Shown: one piece after another, positions 45,451 through 55,658 of the stretch
Layout: the number at the start of each line of letters is the position of its first letter
Position numbering within the stretch: the first letter of the stretch is position 1
NCBI RefSeq assembly: GCF_036511935.1
Contig: NZ_AP028878.1
Location: 1,178,001-1,242,000, forward strand
Direction: 5' to 3'
From: Marinobacter nanhaiticus D15-8W
GTDB lineage: Bacteria; Pseudomonadota; Gammaproteobacteria; Pseudomonadales; Oleiphilaceae
DNA length: 64,000 bases
The notes under the pieces: model-generated
Told to the model about the DNA's origin: nothing
What the model saw: the letters and a program-made list of their open reading frames with translations, nothing else
Databases searched by the model: none
Position numbers and translations under genes: made by a program

Positions 45451-47088
45451 TCAGACCTCGGAGTGCTGGATCCTGGACACGTAACGTCCTGGTGCCAGGA
45501 TAAAGTTGGGATCGACGGCGGCTTTCAGCTGGCTCGCCAGCTTCGAGAAAGCCGAGCCCTGGGCGTGTATCGAGCCCATTGCGTCGATATTAAGGCGGTA
45601 CGGCAAGAAGCCTTCCCTTCTTCCAGCTTCGTACAATGCCTTGTAACAAGCGTTGGCCCGCGCCGTTGCTTCCGGATCGTTACGATCGAACAGCAGGGGC
45701 ACAGTGGAGTCGAAACAGCGATCACTCACTGTTGTCAACGTGATAAGAGGGTTGATGCCGTACTGCGGACAGATCCTCTCGATCATGTCGGTATAACGCC
45801 GGACGTCGTCCCCACGAATGGGGACCAACGGCGCAAACCATATAAGCCCGCATCCATCACGGGCCGGGTTTTTCGGCTGTCCGGGACCAGGCAGTTCCCC
45901 GGAACGCCAATATGCCAGCGCCAATGCCACTTCGTTGGGAGCGCCATGCATAATCTCCAAAGCGCCGGACAATGTATCGGCCATACCCTGGAGCCGGGTC
46001 GCCAGCTTGCCGGGCAAGAGTCTGGCAAGGTTGCGGGCCGTGTTCACTTTCCGACGATCAACAAAGACAAGCCGGTCGGTTACCGGGCCGAGCAGTCGGC
46101 GTAAGGTTCGCCGCGCAGCCCGGGCCACTTCCTTACTGGCGTAGATCGCGCCCACGCCACTCCAGGCCGCGACGCCGTGACTGTTCGCCATCTTCTCGAC
46201 TTCTTGCGGGGGGAGCACACCATCAACCGCCTTGTCTTCAGGAAAAGGCGTCATCATGGAAAGCATGCGCTGGTCGTTGAGGAGGTTGATCGCCACAACG
46301 GAACCCGTGAGTGCGCGTAATACCGCTCTGACGGTTGGGACGAGAGCTTCCAGTCTGGCGTCGTCTTTCGTCGAGAAGAAGAATGCAGTGATGGTCTCGG
46401 GCGCCGGGGCAAGGGCGATCGTCATACGCACGACCACACCAAAATTGCCCTGGCTGAAAAGACCGTCGATGTAAGGCCCCACGCCCCACTTAAAGAGCCT
46501 GTCCACCTCTTGACCGCCAAGCTCGCTGAGCGCGGTTTCGTAAATACTCCCGTCCGGCAGGACGGCTTCAATCTTTGTGACTGCAGCAAAGTGATCGGTG
46601 ATGGGCGTAATGCCGTATCCCCGTTCGAGCGCATTGCCAAGAAGGCTGCAGGTTGGTCCTGCTCCGGTGACCGGCACCAGGTAGTCGCCATCGTTCTGGT
46701 CAAGGAACTTTCGTAGCGCACCTTGTGTCACACCCGGTTCAACCGTGACGACGCCGAGTTCGGGATCGAAATCACTAATGCGATTGAGTTGGCTCAAGTC
46801 GAGAACCACGCAATCGTCCTCGACGGGGTTGGCGCTACCGTAACCCCAGTTGTTGCCCGTACTGACCGGATAGACAGCGATACGCCACTGCTGTGCGACT
46901 TTTAGAATCGCGGCGATCTCTTCCCGGTTTCCCGGTTTGAGTATCGCTGGAATGTTGCGCTTTGCGCCGATAGTCGACGCGCCGATCGTGGACGCACCAA
47001 AGGCTTCTGCAGTGGCGGGAATGACTCTCGATTCGCCCAGGATGTAGGTCCACTCTGTAAGCGCAGATTCTAGGGAGGTGCTATTCAC
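45451..47088 (-). CDS. VAO/4-cresol-dehydrogenase-type flavoprotein
   Basis: A 545-residue FAD-binding oxidoreductase (VAO fold). KPGNREEIAAILKVAQQWRI with YPVSTGNNWGYGSAN is the FAD-binding stretch, and the C-terminal substrate cap has INPLITLTTVSDRCFD and HAQGSAFSKLASQLKAAVDP. It resembles vanillyl-alcohol oxidase and 4-cresol dehydrogenase; the substrate is unknown. Residues 31-40 carry a doubled ASTIG, from an imperfect 15-bp tandem repeat. It shares the strand of the acyltransferase, with a 123-base gap. Confidence 0.85.
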   Translation of the reverse strand: MNSTSLESALTEWTYILGESRVIPATAEAFGASTIGASTIGAKRNIPAILKPGNREEIAAILKVAQQWRIAVYPVSTGNNWGYGSANPVEDDCVVLDLSQLNRISDFDPELGVVTVEPGVTQGALRKFLDQNDGDYLVPVTGAGPTCSLLGNALERGYGITPITDHFAAVTKIEAVLPDGSIYETALSELGGQEVDRLFKWGVGPYIDGLFSQGNFGVVVRMTIALAPAPETITAFFFSTKDDARLEALVPTVRAVLRALTGSVVAINLLNDQRMLSMMTPFPEDKAVDGVLPPQEVEKMANSHGVAAWSGVGAIYASKEVARAARRTLRRLLGPVTDRLVFVDRRKVNTARNLARLLPGKLATRLQGMADTLSGALEIMHGAPNEVALALAYWRSGELPGPGQPKNPARDGCGLIWFAPLVPIRGDDVRRYTDMIERICPQYGINPLITLTTVSDRCFDSTVPLLFDRNDPEATARANACYKALYEAGRREGFLPYRLNIDAMGSIHAQGSAFSKLASQLKAAVDPNFILAPGRYVSRIQHSEV

Positions 47089-47532
47089 GAATGTTCCAAA
47101 AAGTTATGAAAAAAGGTTTGTAATAACGTCCTGTCCTCGCATTAACATCCTGTTATGTTTTGCTGACAACTTGTTCATGAATTGCGCGGAATTATAGGCG
47201 AGAAAAGCCGGCCAAAACTACGATATTGAGTTACGTCTTTGAAAATGGTTGTAATCAGCCTTGTTCAAGGCAAACAATAAGTTGTGGGCCATATTGAGAA
47301 GTCGTGTCACGCGGTATCATTAAAACTAGTTAACCTAAGTTAAGTATCGATTTTTCCGGTTAATTAAAGTGAAATATTTGGCGACACGTGTATAGGCTTC
47401 ACATATAAAAAGGCGTCTTGTTGATTGTTTTATTGTGTATACAAAACTATCAGTGCTGCATAAATACGCGCCAATCACCTGCAGATCCGCCTAGCATATC
47501 GCTCACAAATATACGTCGATGGATTCACCAAA
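47089..47532. other. 444-base AT-rich gap
   Basis: Divergent promoter region between the flavoprotein and the lipoprotein. It is clearly more AT-rich than the genes beside it, with short palindromes (AACTAGTT; TTAAC-N4-GTTAA). I found no gene, RNA or clear operator. Confidence 0.4.
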
Positions 47533-48396
47533 ATGACAACGCAGTACCTGCTGTTTCCCCTGATCGCTGTCACCTTTTTACTTTCGGCTTGCTCTGGCCC
47601 GAACACGCCTCAAGAGGTCTCTGAAGCGTTCTGGCAGTCGATGCTCGAAGGCGACGCCGGCTCCGCCAATACATATTCCACGCTCGTCGACGATGCGGCT
47701 TCCGATAGTTATGAGCAGGATTGGCGAGGTGTTGGCGTAGATTGGGGGCGGGTGGTCATCGATGGTCACCAGGCGAGCGTCGAAACCACATTGCGGGGCC
47801 TGAAGGGACAGAGCGAGCCACGGGAGGTGACCACGTACCTGGTGAAAAAGGATGACCAGTGGTTGGTGGATTATTACCGCACCGGTGACGCCCTCGATCG
47901 GGGGCCGCTGTTCGGCGACGTGCTGAACAAGCTGGGAAGGTTGGGTGAGGAACTGCAGGCCCGCAGGTCACAGCAGTCCAGCGAGATGGTGAGAGAGATC
48001 GAGCGGCTGAACGACGATCTGGAACAAAAGGCTGAACAGGCCAACGAGCATTTTTCCAGTCTGCTTCAGGAATACGCCGAAGCACTGGAGCATCATCTCG
48101 ATGCGTTTTCCCGGTCCATTAACGAGGCGCTGCAGAATCATCCCGCAGCACCACCGGAAGATCGCCGCCGGTTGAACCAGGCGGTGCTTCGCCTGGACGT
48201 GCAGCGCGACAATCTGGATACGCCCGACCTTCGGTCGGTGGCCCGGAGCTCCCAGACCGCCGTCCAAACTCAACTGGAACTCGCACAGCTCAGTGACGAA
48301 TTCGCCGGCTATAAGGCTGAATGGAAACAGCGCGTCGCGAAGATGGAGGAAGGGCTGGCGGATCTCCTCCAGCGGGCACGTCAGCCTACAGGCTAA
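47533..48396 (+). CDS. lipoprotein with coiled coil, unknown
   Basis: A 287-residue predicted lipoprotein. The signal MTTQYLLFPLIAVTFLLSAC has its lipobox Cys at 20. Residues 25-120 look like the DUF4878-type domain (TPQEVSEAFWQSMLEGD, YLVKKDDQWLVDYYRTG). Residues about 140-285 are a charged long helix (MVREIERLNDDLEQKAEQ, RDNLDTPDLRSVARSSQ). The function is unknown. A terminator overlaps the end of the convergent DUF72 gene. Confidence 0.7.
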   Translation: MTTQYLLFPLIAVTFLLSACSGPNTPQEVSEAFWQSMLEGDAGSANTYSTLVDDAASDSYEQDWRGVGVDWGRVVIDGHQASVETTLRGLKGQSEPREVTTYLVKKDDQWLVDYYRTGDALDRGPLFGDVLNKLGRLGEELQARRSQQSSEMVREIERLNDDLEQKAEQANEHFSSLLQEYAEALEHHLDAFSRSINEALQNHPAAPPEDRRRLNQAVLRLDVQRDNLDTPDLRSVARSSQTAVQTQLELAQLSDEFAGYKAEWKQRVAKMEEGLADLLQRARQPTG

Positions 48397-48412
48397 GCTT
48401 TGGGGTTTTCGA

Positions 48413-49258
48413 TCAGAACAGCCCCATCTGTGGCTGTTTTTCCTTGAGGCGTAACGGTTCCAGGGCCGGTATCCGTTCGTGCAGCAGTTCGCTCCATAGT
48501 CCTGCAAGCGGCAGGGCGTCGCCATTGTCTGGCATATGTATAAAGAAGAAAGGCTTTTGGCCTTCCTCAATCCATAGGGCTACCCGTTCCACCCAGGGCT
48601 CCAGGAAGGCGCGGTTCGCGTCCAGGTCCGGGTGGCCGATATAGCGGACGACGGGGGGCGCATCCACGGGCAGCACGTGCACCGGTAGTCTGGGCTTCTT
48701 GCGTTGGGCCTCTATTGTTGTCTCACTGTCGGGCGAGGCAGCGAACAAGGCGCGGCTGTCGAATGATACGCGGGCGATATTGCGTTCGCGCAGGCCCCGA
48801 TTCAGCGCTTTCTCCGCTTCTCCCTTGCTGAAGAAGGCCGTATGCCGAACCTCGACCGTGCACGAGAGCGACGACGGCAAGCCATCGACGAAGCGCCACA
48901 GGCGGTCCAGGTGTTCTGGTCCGAATGCGGCAGGCAACTGCAGGAGGAATGGACCCAGGACATCCTCCAGCGGGGCGACAATTTCCAGGAATGAACCGAC
49001 TTCTGACCGCGGCCCAGCCAGCAATTGTTCGTGCGTAATCGGCCTAGGAAACTTGAACAGGAAGCGGAAGTTGTCCGGCACCTGCGTCCGCCACTGCCGG
49101 CATTGCGCCTGGGTGGGGGTGGCGTAGAACGTGGTATTGCCTTCGACACAATTGAGAACCTGGCTGTACCGCTCAAGCGGACTGCCGCCGGGTGGTAGCA
49201 GGCGGTTCCAGTCGGGATCTTGCCATTGGGGGCAGCCGAGGAAATAGGGTGTGGTCAT
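48413..49258 (-). CDS. DUF72 family protein (YecE-like)
   Basis: A 281-residue protein. It begins YFLGCPQWQDPDWNRLLPPG and has LLQLPAAFGPEHLDRLWRF and TVEVRHTAFF, the DUF72 signatures, plus PVVRYIGHPDLDANRAF. The fold resembles a TIM barrel; no biochemical function is established. It covers the whole span between two convergent and divergent neighbours. Confidence 0.88.
   Translation of the reverse strand: MTTPYFLGCPQWQDPDWNRLLPPGGSPLERYSQVLNCVEGNTTFYATPTQAQCRQWRTQVPDNFRFLFKFPRPITHEQLLAGPRSEVGSFLEIVAPLEDVLGPFLLQLPAAFGPEHLDRLWRFVDGLPSSLSCTVEVRHTAFFSKGEAEKALNRGLRERNIARVSFDSRALFAASPDSETTIEAQRKKPRLPVHVLPVDAPPVVRYIGHPDLDANRAFLEPWVERVALWIEEGQKPFFFIHMPDNGDALPLAGLWSELLHERIPALEPLRLKEKQPQMGLF
48417..48438 (+). 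terminator. terminator of lipoprotein gene
   Basis: AACAGCC, eight-base loop, GGCTGTT followed by TTTCC, 21 bases after the stop at 48396 and inside the end of the DUF72 gene. Confidence 0.65.
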
Positions 49259-49372
49259 TTTTTAGTGCTATGTAAAGGGGGCGCGATCGTGAATATAGCG
49301 AATTACATGGCTGCGTCAGTCAGCGCCTTATTCTACCCGGTTTCCCGGCAGCTGTGCCGATCTACCGCTGGA

Positions 49373-49843
49373 TCAGGTGTCGTAGAAGCCCTTGGATTCA
49401 AGCGCCACCCTAATGCGGTCGACCATGGTATTGCTGAGTTGGCGATAATCCGGATAGGGCGTCAGTAGTAAGCGTTTATCGGGATCGATCAAAACCTCGG
49501 ATTGGTCCACCAGCGGTTGTGCATCATGGTGAAGATGGCCGAAACGTTGGAGATTTTCTTTACCGCCGATCCAGTGCCAATGGCTTCCCTCGTCCAGCTC
49601 AGGCGAAAAACCCAGGGCCGTATCCCTGAACAGGTCCTGGTCCCGGAACTGTCGCCAGCCATCGGCCACCGGACTCGCAATCTTGGCCAGCAACGTTACG
49701 ATCTTGCGCCAATGGTTGGAGTTCAGGGAGAGCAGGGCATGAGCATTCGGGTTTTCTATAAGCTGGATGAGTCCGCGGGGGCGGTGGGGAAGGTAGAGCG
49801 TCACGCGCGGAAAGTCTGGACCCAGGCGGCTATCTTTGGGCAT
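49373..49843 (-). CDS. conserved protein of unknown function
   Basis: A 156-residue soluble protein, mixed composition (FPRVTLYLPHRPRGLIQLIENPN, LNSNHWRKIVTLLAK, LTPYPDYRQLSNTMVDRIRVAL). It looks like a real coding region by composition and an intact frame, but I recognise no family. The start was set at ATG 49843 with AGGATC upstream, dropping 18 Arg-rich residues. From 49898 to 50039 nothing was found. Confidence 0.55.
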   Translation of the reverse strand: MPKDSRLGPDFPRVTLYLPHRPRGLIQLIENPNAHALLSLNSNHWRKIVTLLAKIASPVADGWRQFRDQDLFRDTALGFSPELDEGSHWHWIGGKENLQRFGHLHHDAQPLVDQSEVLIDPDKRLLLTPYPDYRQLSNTMVDRIRVALESKGFYDT

Positions 49844-50039
49844 GGCTCGGATGATCCTGTGACTTGAACGAAGCCGGCTGGTTCGTCTGCCAAGCATAGT
49901 GGGTGGGCTTCTCAGCCCCGAACCAGTCCAATCGCTCCGGTGGGTAGCGCAACAGCCCGTAGCGGAAACATCGCCGCTCGAAAGCCCATCAAATTGCTGC
50001 GGATGGTATTGGCAACATCAGGGCAAGAGCAAGGGTCTG

Positions 50040-51362
50040 TTACTCAGCCGCACTGACCCGCCAGATGATGTTGCCCACATCATCCGCGACTAGCAGGCCA
50101 CCTTCCTTGTCGATAACAACGCCTACAGGGCGGCCCTGTGCTTTATCCTCTTCGCTGACGAAGCCCGTCAATACATCCACCGGCTGGCCACTGGGTTCGC
50201 CATTTTCAAACGGCACGAAAATGACCTTGTAACCGCTGCGCGGCTTGCGGTTCCAGGAACCGTGTTGGCCGACGAACATGCCGTTGCGGAACTGTTCGGG
50301 GAGGTTGTTGCCTTCGGCCGAGGTCAGGCCCAGTGATGCCGTATGCGGGCCAAGGGCATAGTCCGGCACAATGGCTTCGGCGACCTTCTCGGGAGCTGGC
50401 GGCTCCACTCGCTCGTCGACATGATCGCCGAAATAGCTGTAGGGCCAGCCGTAGAAACCGCCTTCCCGGACTGATGTCATGTAGTCCGGTACCAAGTCGC
50501 TCCCGAGTTCGTCGCGTTCGTTGACGGCAACCCAGAGCTCGCCCGTATCAGGCTGCCACGCCATACCTACGGGGTTGCGCAGGCCGGTGGCATATTCCCG
50601 GTACTCGCCGGTTCCTGGATCGATCTCCCAAATGGCCGCACGGCCTTTTTCCTTATCGAGGCCTTTTTCGCCAACGTTGCTGTTGGAGCCCACGCCTACA
50701 TACAGCTTGCTGCCATCCGGGCTGGCCACAAGGCTCTTGGTCCAGTGGTAGTTGATCTGCCCTGCGGGCAGCTCCGTGACTTGGCTACCCTCGGCGGTGA
50801 TACGCGTCTGCCCCTCCTCGTATGGAAAGCGGACTACCGCGTTGGTATTGGCGACATAGAAATCGTTACCCACGAGGGCCATGCCGAAGGGTGACCGCAG
50901 GTCCTCCAGGAATGTCGAGCGTTCATCGGCAACGCCATCGCCGTCAGTGTCCCGCAACAGCGTGATGCGGTCGGCGCTGGGAACCGAAGCGCCAGCGTCT
51001 TCCATTATCATGCCCTGGATCCAGCCGCGGATGCTGAAGCCGTCGTCTTCACCGCCGGACTTGGGTTGGGCATTGGTTTCGGCGACCAACACATCGCCGT
51101 TGGGGAGTACATAGAGCCAGCGGGGATGCTTCAGGTCATCGGCGAACGCTTCGACCTGTGTGCCTTCGATTGCCTGGGGCTTTTCGCCGGAGGGCCAGCC
51201 GGTGGCCTTGGCGATGTTGACGGTTGGGATGAAGGTCTGGGTAGGGTCGGGCAACTTCGGATCCTTTCCGGTGCCTTCGGAAACCGAGAGCTGGGCTTTG
51301 TCGCCGCACGCTGCAAGCAGAAAGATCAGTCCGACGGGTATAAGCGGATTGGGCCGTTGCAT
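50040..51362 (-). CDS. sorbosone-dehydrogenase/PQQ-type beta-propeller lipoprotein
   Basis: A 440-residue lipoprotein. [19 protein letters not shown] has its lipobox Cys at 19. The rest is a six-bladed propeller of the glucose/sorbosone dehydrogenase type: [58 protein letters not shown] and [15 protein letters not shown]. Such enzymes oxidise sugars with PQQ in the periplasm; whether PQQ is bound here is not shown. ATG 51362 has GGGAAAGG about six bases upstream. A 14-bp tandem array fills the region before it. Confidence 0.88.
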   Translation of the reverse strand: MQRPNPLIPVGLIFLLAACGDKAQLSVSEGTGKDPKLPDPTQTFIPTVNIAKATGWPSGEKPQAIEGTQVEAFADDLKHPRWLYVLPNGDVLVAETNAQPKSGGEDDGFSIRGWIQGMIMEDAGASVPSADRITLLRDTDGDGVADERSTFLEDLRSPFGMALVGNDFYVANTNAVVRFPYEEGQTRITAEGSQVTELPAGQINYHWTKSLVASPDGSKLYVGVGSNSNVGEKGLDKEKGRAAIWEIDPGTGEYREYATGLRNPVGMAWQPDTGELWVAVNERDELGSDLVPDYMTSVREGGFYGWPYSYFGDHVDERVEPPAPEKVAEAIVPDYALGPHTASLGLTSAEGNNLPEQFRNGMFVGQHGSWNRKPRSGYKVIFVPFENGEPSGQPVDVLTGFVSEEDKAQGRPVGVVIDKEGGLLVADDVGNIIWRVSAAE

Positions 51363-51380
51363 AAGCATCCTTTCCCTGGT

Positions 51381-51451
51381 GCCAAGAGAGTAGTGGCCAA
51401 ACGAGTAGTACCGGACGAGTAGTACCGAGCGAATAGTGCCAAGCGAATAGT
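51381..51451. repeat. 14-bp tandem repeat array, five units
   Basis: Five units at 51381, 51395, 51410, 51424 and 51438: GCCAAGAGAGTAGT, then a 15-base unit, then ACCGGACGAGTAGT, ACCGAGCGAATAGT and GCCAAGCGAATAGT. All end in TAGT. It lies between the start of the lipoprotein gene and its expected promoter. Confidence 0.85.
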
Positions 51452-51583
51452 CGAGCATTCCCGAGCACTCTATTATCCGAGGTTGCCAGTCTTTAAGTTG
51501 TCTGACCAGTCTCCAGAGGCCACAGTCGGACTGATAAATCCTTTCTTTTCGTCCATCTATCTTCAGGGAACGGGGGTAAATCG

Positions 51584-52861
51584 ATGAGCGCTATGCTCAG
51601 TGCGTACATGAACTCATCTTTGATTCTGCGTGTAGGCATTGCTCTCGTGCTGGGCGTGGTTGTCGGTCTGCTGGGTGGGCAGCCGGTTGCGGACTGGCTG
51701 GCGCCGTTTGGCGACCTGCTCTTGCAGCTCCTGAAATTCCTGATCGTGCCGATCATCCTGTTCACACTCATGGTGGGCGTCAATCAGGCCAATGTCGGCA
51801 GCATGGGACGTGTCGGTCGAAAGTTGCTGGGCTACTACGTAGCGACCACCGCGTTTGCCATTGTTGTCGGATTAACAGTGGCAACCCTGCTGGAGCCGGG
51901 TACCGGCATGACACTGGATGAGAATGCTCAGGTGGAGGTGCCTGAGAACCCCGGCTTCGTCAACGTGCTGCTCAGTATCGTACCGACCAACATTGTGGGC
52001 GCCTTCAGTGAACCCAATCTGCTTGGCATTATCTTCACGGCCATCGTTTTTGGCATTGCGCTGTTGAAACTGCGTGAAAGCAAATCCCATGGGGAGCAGG
52101 GAGAGCGCCTATATCAGGTGGTCGAAGCACTAAGTGCCGTAACCCTGAAGGTGATGGCTGGTGTGCTCCACTATGTCCCGATTGGCGTGTTCGCGATTGT
52201 CGCAGAGACGGCGGGCGAGCAGGGCGTCAATACCATCCTGGCGCTGGGCGACATGGTTCTCGTCCTCTATGTCGCGCTACTCATCCATTTGCTGATCTAT
52301 TGCGGGTTGATGCGGCTATTTGGCGTTCAATTGGGACCGTTCTTTCGCGAAGCGCGTACCCCGATGGCCACTGCTTTTGCCACCCAGAGCAGTTCCGGTA
52401 CGCTCCCGCTTACCCTGGACGCCGCCCGTCGTATGAATTTGCCGCAGAGTATCTACGGCTTCAGTCTGCCGCTGGGCGCGACCATTAACATGGACGGTGC
52501 GGCCATCCGTATCGCCATTTCCGCCGTGTTTGCAGCCAACGTGGCGGGCGCGCCGTTGGACCTGGTCACCATGGTCGAGATCGTGTTGATAGGTACGCTA
52601 ATATCCGTCGGCACGGCGGGTGTACCCGGAGCGGGTATCGTTATGATAGCCACCGTTTTTGCCCAGGTGGGCCTGCCCATCGAGGCCGTGGCTCTCCTCG
52701 TTTCCATCGATGCTCTGGTGGGTATGGGGGCGACGGGGCTCAATGTGACTGGCGACCTGGTAGGTACAGCCATCATTTCCCGAACTGAACGGAAGTATGT
52801 GAGAACGGGAGAGCAAACGCAGCGTGATGGCGGTGAGGCAAAGGTCGATGTCGCGACGTAA
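51584..52861 (+). CDS. DAACS-family dicarboxylate/amino-acid:cation symporter
   Basis: A 425-residue sodium- or proton-coupled carrier of the GltP/DctA family with about eight membrane helices and two hairpins. HP1 carries [12 protein letters not shown] and the TM7 motif is NMDGAAI (usually NMDGT). HP2 has [12 protein letters not shown]. Substrates are C4-dicarboxylates or acidic amino acids. The ATG has GGGGG upstream; it is divergent from the lipoprotein gene. Confidence 0.92.
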   Translation: MSAMLSAYMNSSLILRVGIALVLGVVVGLLGGQPVADWLAPFGDLLLQLLKFLIVPIILFTLMVGVNQANVGSMGRVGRKLLGYYVATTAFAIVVGLTVATLLEPGTGMTLDENAQVEVPENPGFVNVLLSIVPTNIVGAFSEPNLLGIIFTAIVFGIALLKLRESKSHGEQGERLYQVVEALSAVTLKVMAGVLHYVPIGVFAIVAETAGEQGVNTILALGDMVLVLYVALLIHLLIYCGLMRLFGVQLGPFFREARTPMATAFATQSSSGTLPLTLDAARRMNLPQSIYGFSLPLGATINMDGAAIRIAISAVFAANVAGAPLDLVTMVEIVLIGTLISVGTAGVPGAGIVMIATVFAQVGLPIEAVALLVSIDALVGMGATGLNVTGDLVGTAIISRTERKYVRTGEQTQRDGGEAKVDVAT

Positions 52862-53147
52862 CTGGCATATAGATTGAGTCGTATGTACGGGGAGTTTGTC
52901 CATTTCAGGCGTCTGGACGTCTCATTCTGGTTCGGTCCTTTAAACCTCCTGCCGGCCTTGTTTGCTTGCTGGGTTTGTTCGTGGTGAAACCCGGCAAACT
53001 GAACTATATAGAAGGGGAGTGTCCCGGTAGGAGAGTTACTCTAGAGGGAAACGTGCTCAAGCAGCACAAGTTAATAGAGCGAGATGGGTGCAACACGGCT
53101 GCGGTTTAATTCTCAGGTGTGTGTCTTTAGCAAGGGAGGCTAGGGTC

Positions 53148-53717
53148 ATGACACGTTCCATATACTCCATTCTTGCAGTTCCATTCCTTGCAGTTGTTCT
53201 TATAGCGACCGCCGAAGTGGCATTTGCAGGCAGTGATAGCGGTGTCTATATCGGTGGTTCTGTGGGCTCGTCACAGCTGGATTACGACGACGAGCTTGCG
53301 GATATCGGGGAAGTTGAGTTCGATGACGACGATGCCGGCTACAAGATCTTCGTCGGCTATAACCTTGGGCTGATCCCGCTGGTGGACCTGGCTGTTGAAG
53401 GCGCCTATGTGGACTTTGGCAACTTCAGTGGCAGGATTGCCGGTGCCAGTGGACGGGATCTGGACGTGACCGGCTGGACCGGCGCTGGACTCGCCGGTTT
53501 CAAGTTGGGGCCCATCGGCGTGTTCGGTAAGGTCGGCGCCATTAACTGGGACAGTGATATCGATGTGATAGGCGACGATGACGGCACCGATCCTTTCTAT
53601 GGCGTGGGTGCGCGTTTTACCCTGTTCTCGTTTCAGGTCAGGGCGGAATACGAGCGCTATGACCTGGATGATTTCGATATCGACTACTTTTCGGTGGGCG
53701 CAGCGTTCACCTTTTGA
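53148..53717 (+). CDS. small outer-membrane beta-barrel protein
   Basis: A 189-residue OmpA/OmpX-like barrel. Signal peptide about 1-27 (EVAFA). The mature part has eight short strands with alternating hydrophobics (GVYIGGSVGSSQLDYD, GYKIFVGYNLG, FSVGAAFTF) and ends in Phe, the BAM signal. It is rich in Asp. The ATG at 53148 has AAGGGAGG upstream. A GC hairpin at 53733-53763 may end it. Confidence 0.75.
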   Translation: MTRSIYSILAVPFLAVVLIATAEVAFAGSDSGVYIGGSVGSSQLDYDDELADIGEVEFDDDDAGYKIFVGYNLGLIPLVDLAVEGAYVDFGNFSGRIAGASGRDLDVTGWTGAGLAGFKLGPIGVFGKVGAINWDSDIDVIGDDDGTDPFYGVGARFTLFSFQVRAEYERYDLDDFDIDYFSVGAAFTF

Positions 53718-54005
53718 AACCATCCTTGAGCCGGGCAGCGCCCAGGCGCTGGTTGTCCCGGACCTCCCCCCCCTCACGTACGTTCTAGTCGGGATATTCT
53801 TCCCGTGTGCGTGGCTTCTCGTCGCGCTGTTTTAAACCTGTTTCACATGGGTTAAGGCGCTCAAATTGGCGCTGGACCACGATCCGGGTAACGGCGGCGA
53901 TGGAAACGGCTCCCCCAGAGTTAATCAGAGCCTCTCAAGGTTACAGGATTTGGACTGCCCCGCCCGTGCCGCCTACCTTTGAAGTAAACGAAGGGGAGAA
54001 AGGCA

Positions 54006-55622
54006 ATGGAGGAACTTGCGCGCAAGCTTGGGTTGAGGACCAACCCGACTATTTTCTTCGTTTCGGCGGGGATCATGGTCGTTTTCCTGATAGCCATCCT
54101 GGTGGCGCCAGGTCCGATTGGGGACGCTTTCGGCGCGGGACGAACATGGATCGTCACCAATCTCGGCTGGTTCTTTATCTTCGGGGTCACCAGCTGGGTT
54201 GCCTTCCTGCTCTACATGGCGCTCAGCCGTTATGGGTCGATACGTCTGGGCGGCAATGATGCCAAGCCTGAATACGGCAACATTTCCTGGTTCACCATGT
54301 TGTTTGCAGGCGGTATCGGTACCGTCCTGATGTTTTGGGGGGTGGCCGAACCCATGTCGCATTTCGCCAACCCTCCCCGCCCGGATGTCGAACCCTTCAC
54401 CGTCGAAGCCGCCGACGACGCCATGGGCTTTGCCATCTACCACCTGGGGTTGCATACCTGGGCGATCTTCACCCTGCCCGGGCTTGCGTTCGCCTACTAC
54501 ATCTACCGCTATGATCTGCCGATGCGTTTCAGTTCGGTGTTCTACTCGCTGATCGGGAACAGGATCTATGGTCGGCTGGGCAAGGCGCTGGATATTTTTG
54601 CCATCTTGGGAACACTGTTCGGGGTGGCGGTTTCGCTCGGTATGGGTACCCAGCAGATCAATGCCGGCCTGACCGAATTGCTCGGCGTCCCCAATGCCGT
54701 CGGCACCAAGGTGATCATTATCGGTGTCCTGACCACCGTTGCTGTCTGCTCTATCGTGGCCGGTCTGGATAAGGGCATCAAAGTACTGTCGAACATCAAT
54801 ATCGGCATGGCCGTGGGGTTGATGTTCTTCGTTCTGTTCGCCGGTTCCACCGTCTTCCTGCTGCGCGCCCTGGTTGAGACTTTCGGTATCTACATTACCA
54901 ATTTCTTGCCGATGTCGTTCTGGAACGACGCGCTGGCGGAATACACCCACGAGCAAGGTGGTTGGGGCTGGCAGGGCAACTGGACGGTCTTCTACTGGGC
55001 CTGGACAGTCACCTGGTCGCCGTTCATCGGCATATTCGTGGCGCGGATTTCCAAGGGGCGGACCATCCGCGAGTTTGTCCTGGGTGTTTTGTTTGCGCCA
55101 TCAATCTTTACCCTGGTCTGGTTCGCGATTTTCGGCTGGTCGGCAATGGAAATTGACGGTATCGGCCAGGAGGCGCGGGCTGCACTCGGTGACCAGGCGG
55201 GCGCCCTGGCGCAGGAAGTGGAGCAAAGTATTCCGCTGGCGATTTTTGCGTTCTTCGACCACTTCCCTGCAGCTACCCTGATCCAGGGGCTGTCCGTTGT
55301 GATCGTCGCCATCTTCTTCTCCACCTCATCGGATTCGGCGTCCTTGGTGGTCGACATGCTGTGTACGGGTACCCCGGACCCGGGTCCGGTGCACCAGCGC
55401 GTATTCTGGGGTGTGTCGGAAGGTGCGCTCGCAGCCCTGCTTATCGTCCTGGCGGGCGAGGCTGGCCTGACAGCCTTGCAGCAGGTGATCACCGTTGTCG
55501 GGTTGCCTATGTTTATCCTCGTGTGCGTCATGGCCGTTGCGTTATTCCGGGGTGTGCTGCGGGAAAATATCAGCGAGGTTAGGGTCGGCCTGCCGCCCAA
55601 GGTCGAGGAGCTGCGAGAGTAG
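54006..55622 (+). CDS. BCCT-family betaine/choline/carnitine transporter
   Basis: A 538-residue inner-membrane transporter with 12 helices, LeuT-fold. FFIFGVTSWVAFLLYMALSRYG is helix 2, and MLFAGGIGTVLMFWGVAEP is the glycine stretch of helix 3. The helix-8 signature is YWAWTVTWSPFIGIFVARIS with three Trp. It probably takes up a quaternary amine for osmoprotection. In the glycine stretch the last Gly is Val (GGIGTV rather than GMGIG), which bears on ion coupling. AAGGGGAG is before the ATG. Confidence 0.92.
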   Translation: MEELARKLGLRTNPTIFFVSAGIMVVFLIAILVAPGPIGDAFGAGRTWIVTNLGWFFIFGVTSWVAFLLYMALSRYGSIRLGGNDAKPEYGNISWFTMLFAGGIGTVLMFWGVAEPMSHFANPPRPDVEPFTVEAADDAMGFAIYHLGLHTWAIFTLPGLAFAYYIYRYDLPMRFSSVFYSLIGNRIYGRLGKALDIFAILGTLFGVAVSLGMGTQQINAGLTELLGVPNAVGTKVIIIGVLTTVAVCSIVAGLDKGIKVLSNINIGMAVGLMFFVLFAGSTVFLLRALVETFGIYITNFLPMSFWNDALAEYTHEQGGWGWQGNWTVFYWAWTVTWSPFIGIFVARISKGRTIREFVLGVLFAPSIFTLVWFAIFGWSAMEIDGIGQEARAALGDQAGALAQEVEQSIPLAIFAFFDHFPAATLIQGLSVVIVAIFFSTSSDSASLVVDMLCTGTPDPGPVHQRVFWGVSEGALAALLIVLAGEAGLTALQQVITVVGLPMFILVCVMAVALFRGVLRENISEVRVGLPPKVEELRE

Positions 55623-55658
55623 CGGCGACCCTCTCTAGCTGCGTGAGCTTTAGCTCTT

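Noticed and set aside
51381..51451. Tandem array as a CRISPR
   Set aside because: 14-bp units directly joined, no spacers, no cas genes.
53973..54956. 327-residue minus-strand frame in the BCCT gene
   Set aside because: Antisense shadow, no signals, BCCT motifs on the other strand are clear.
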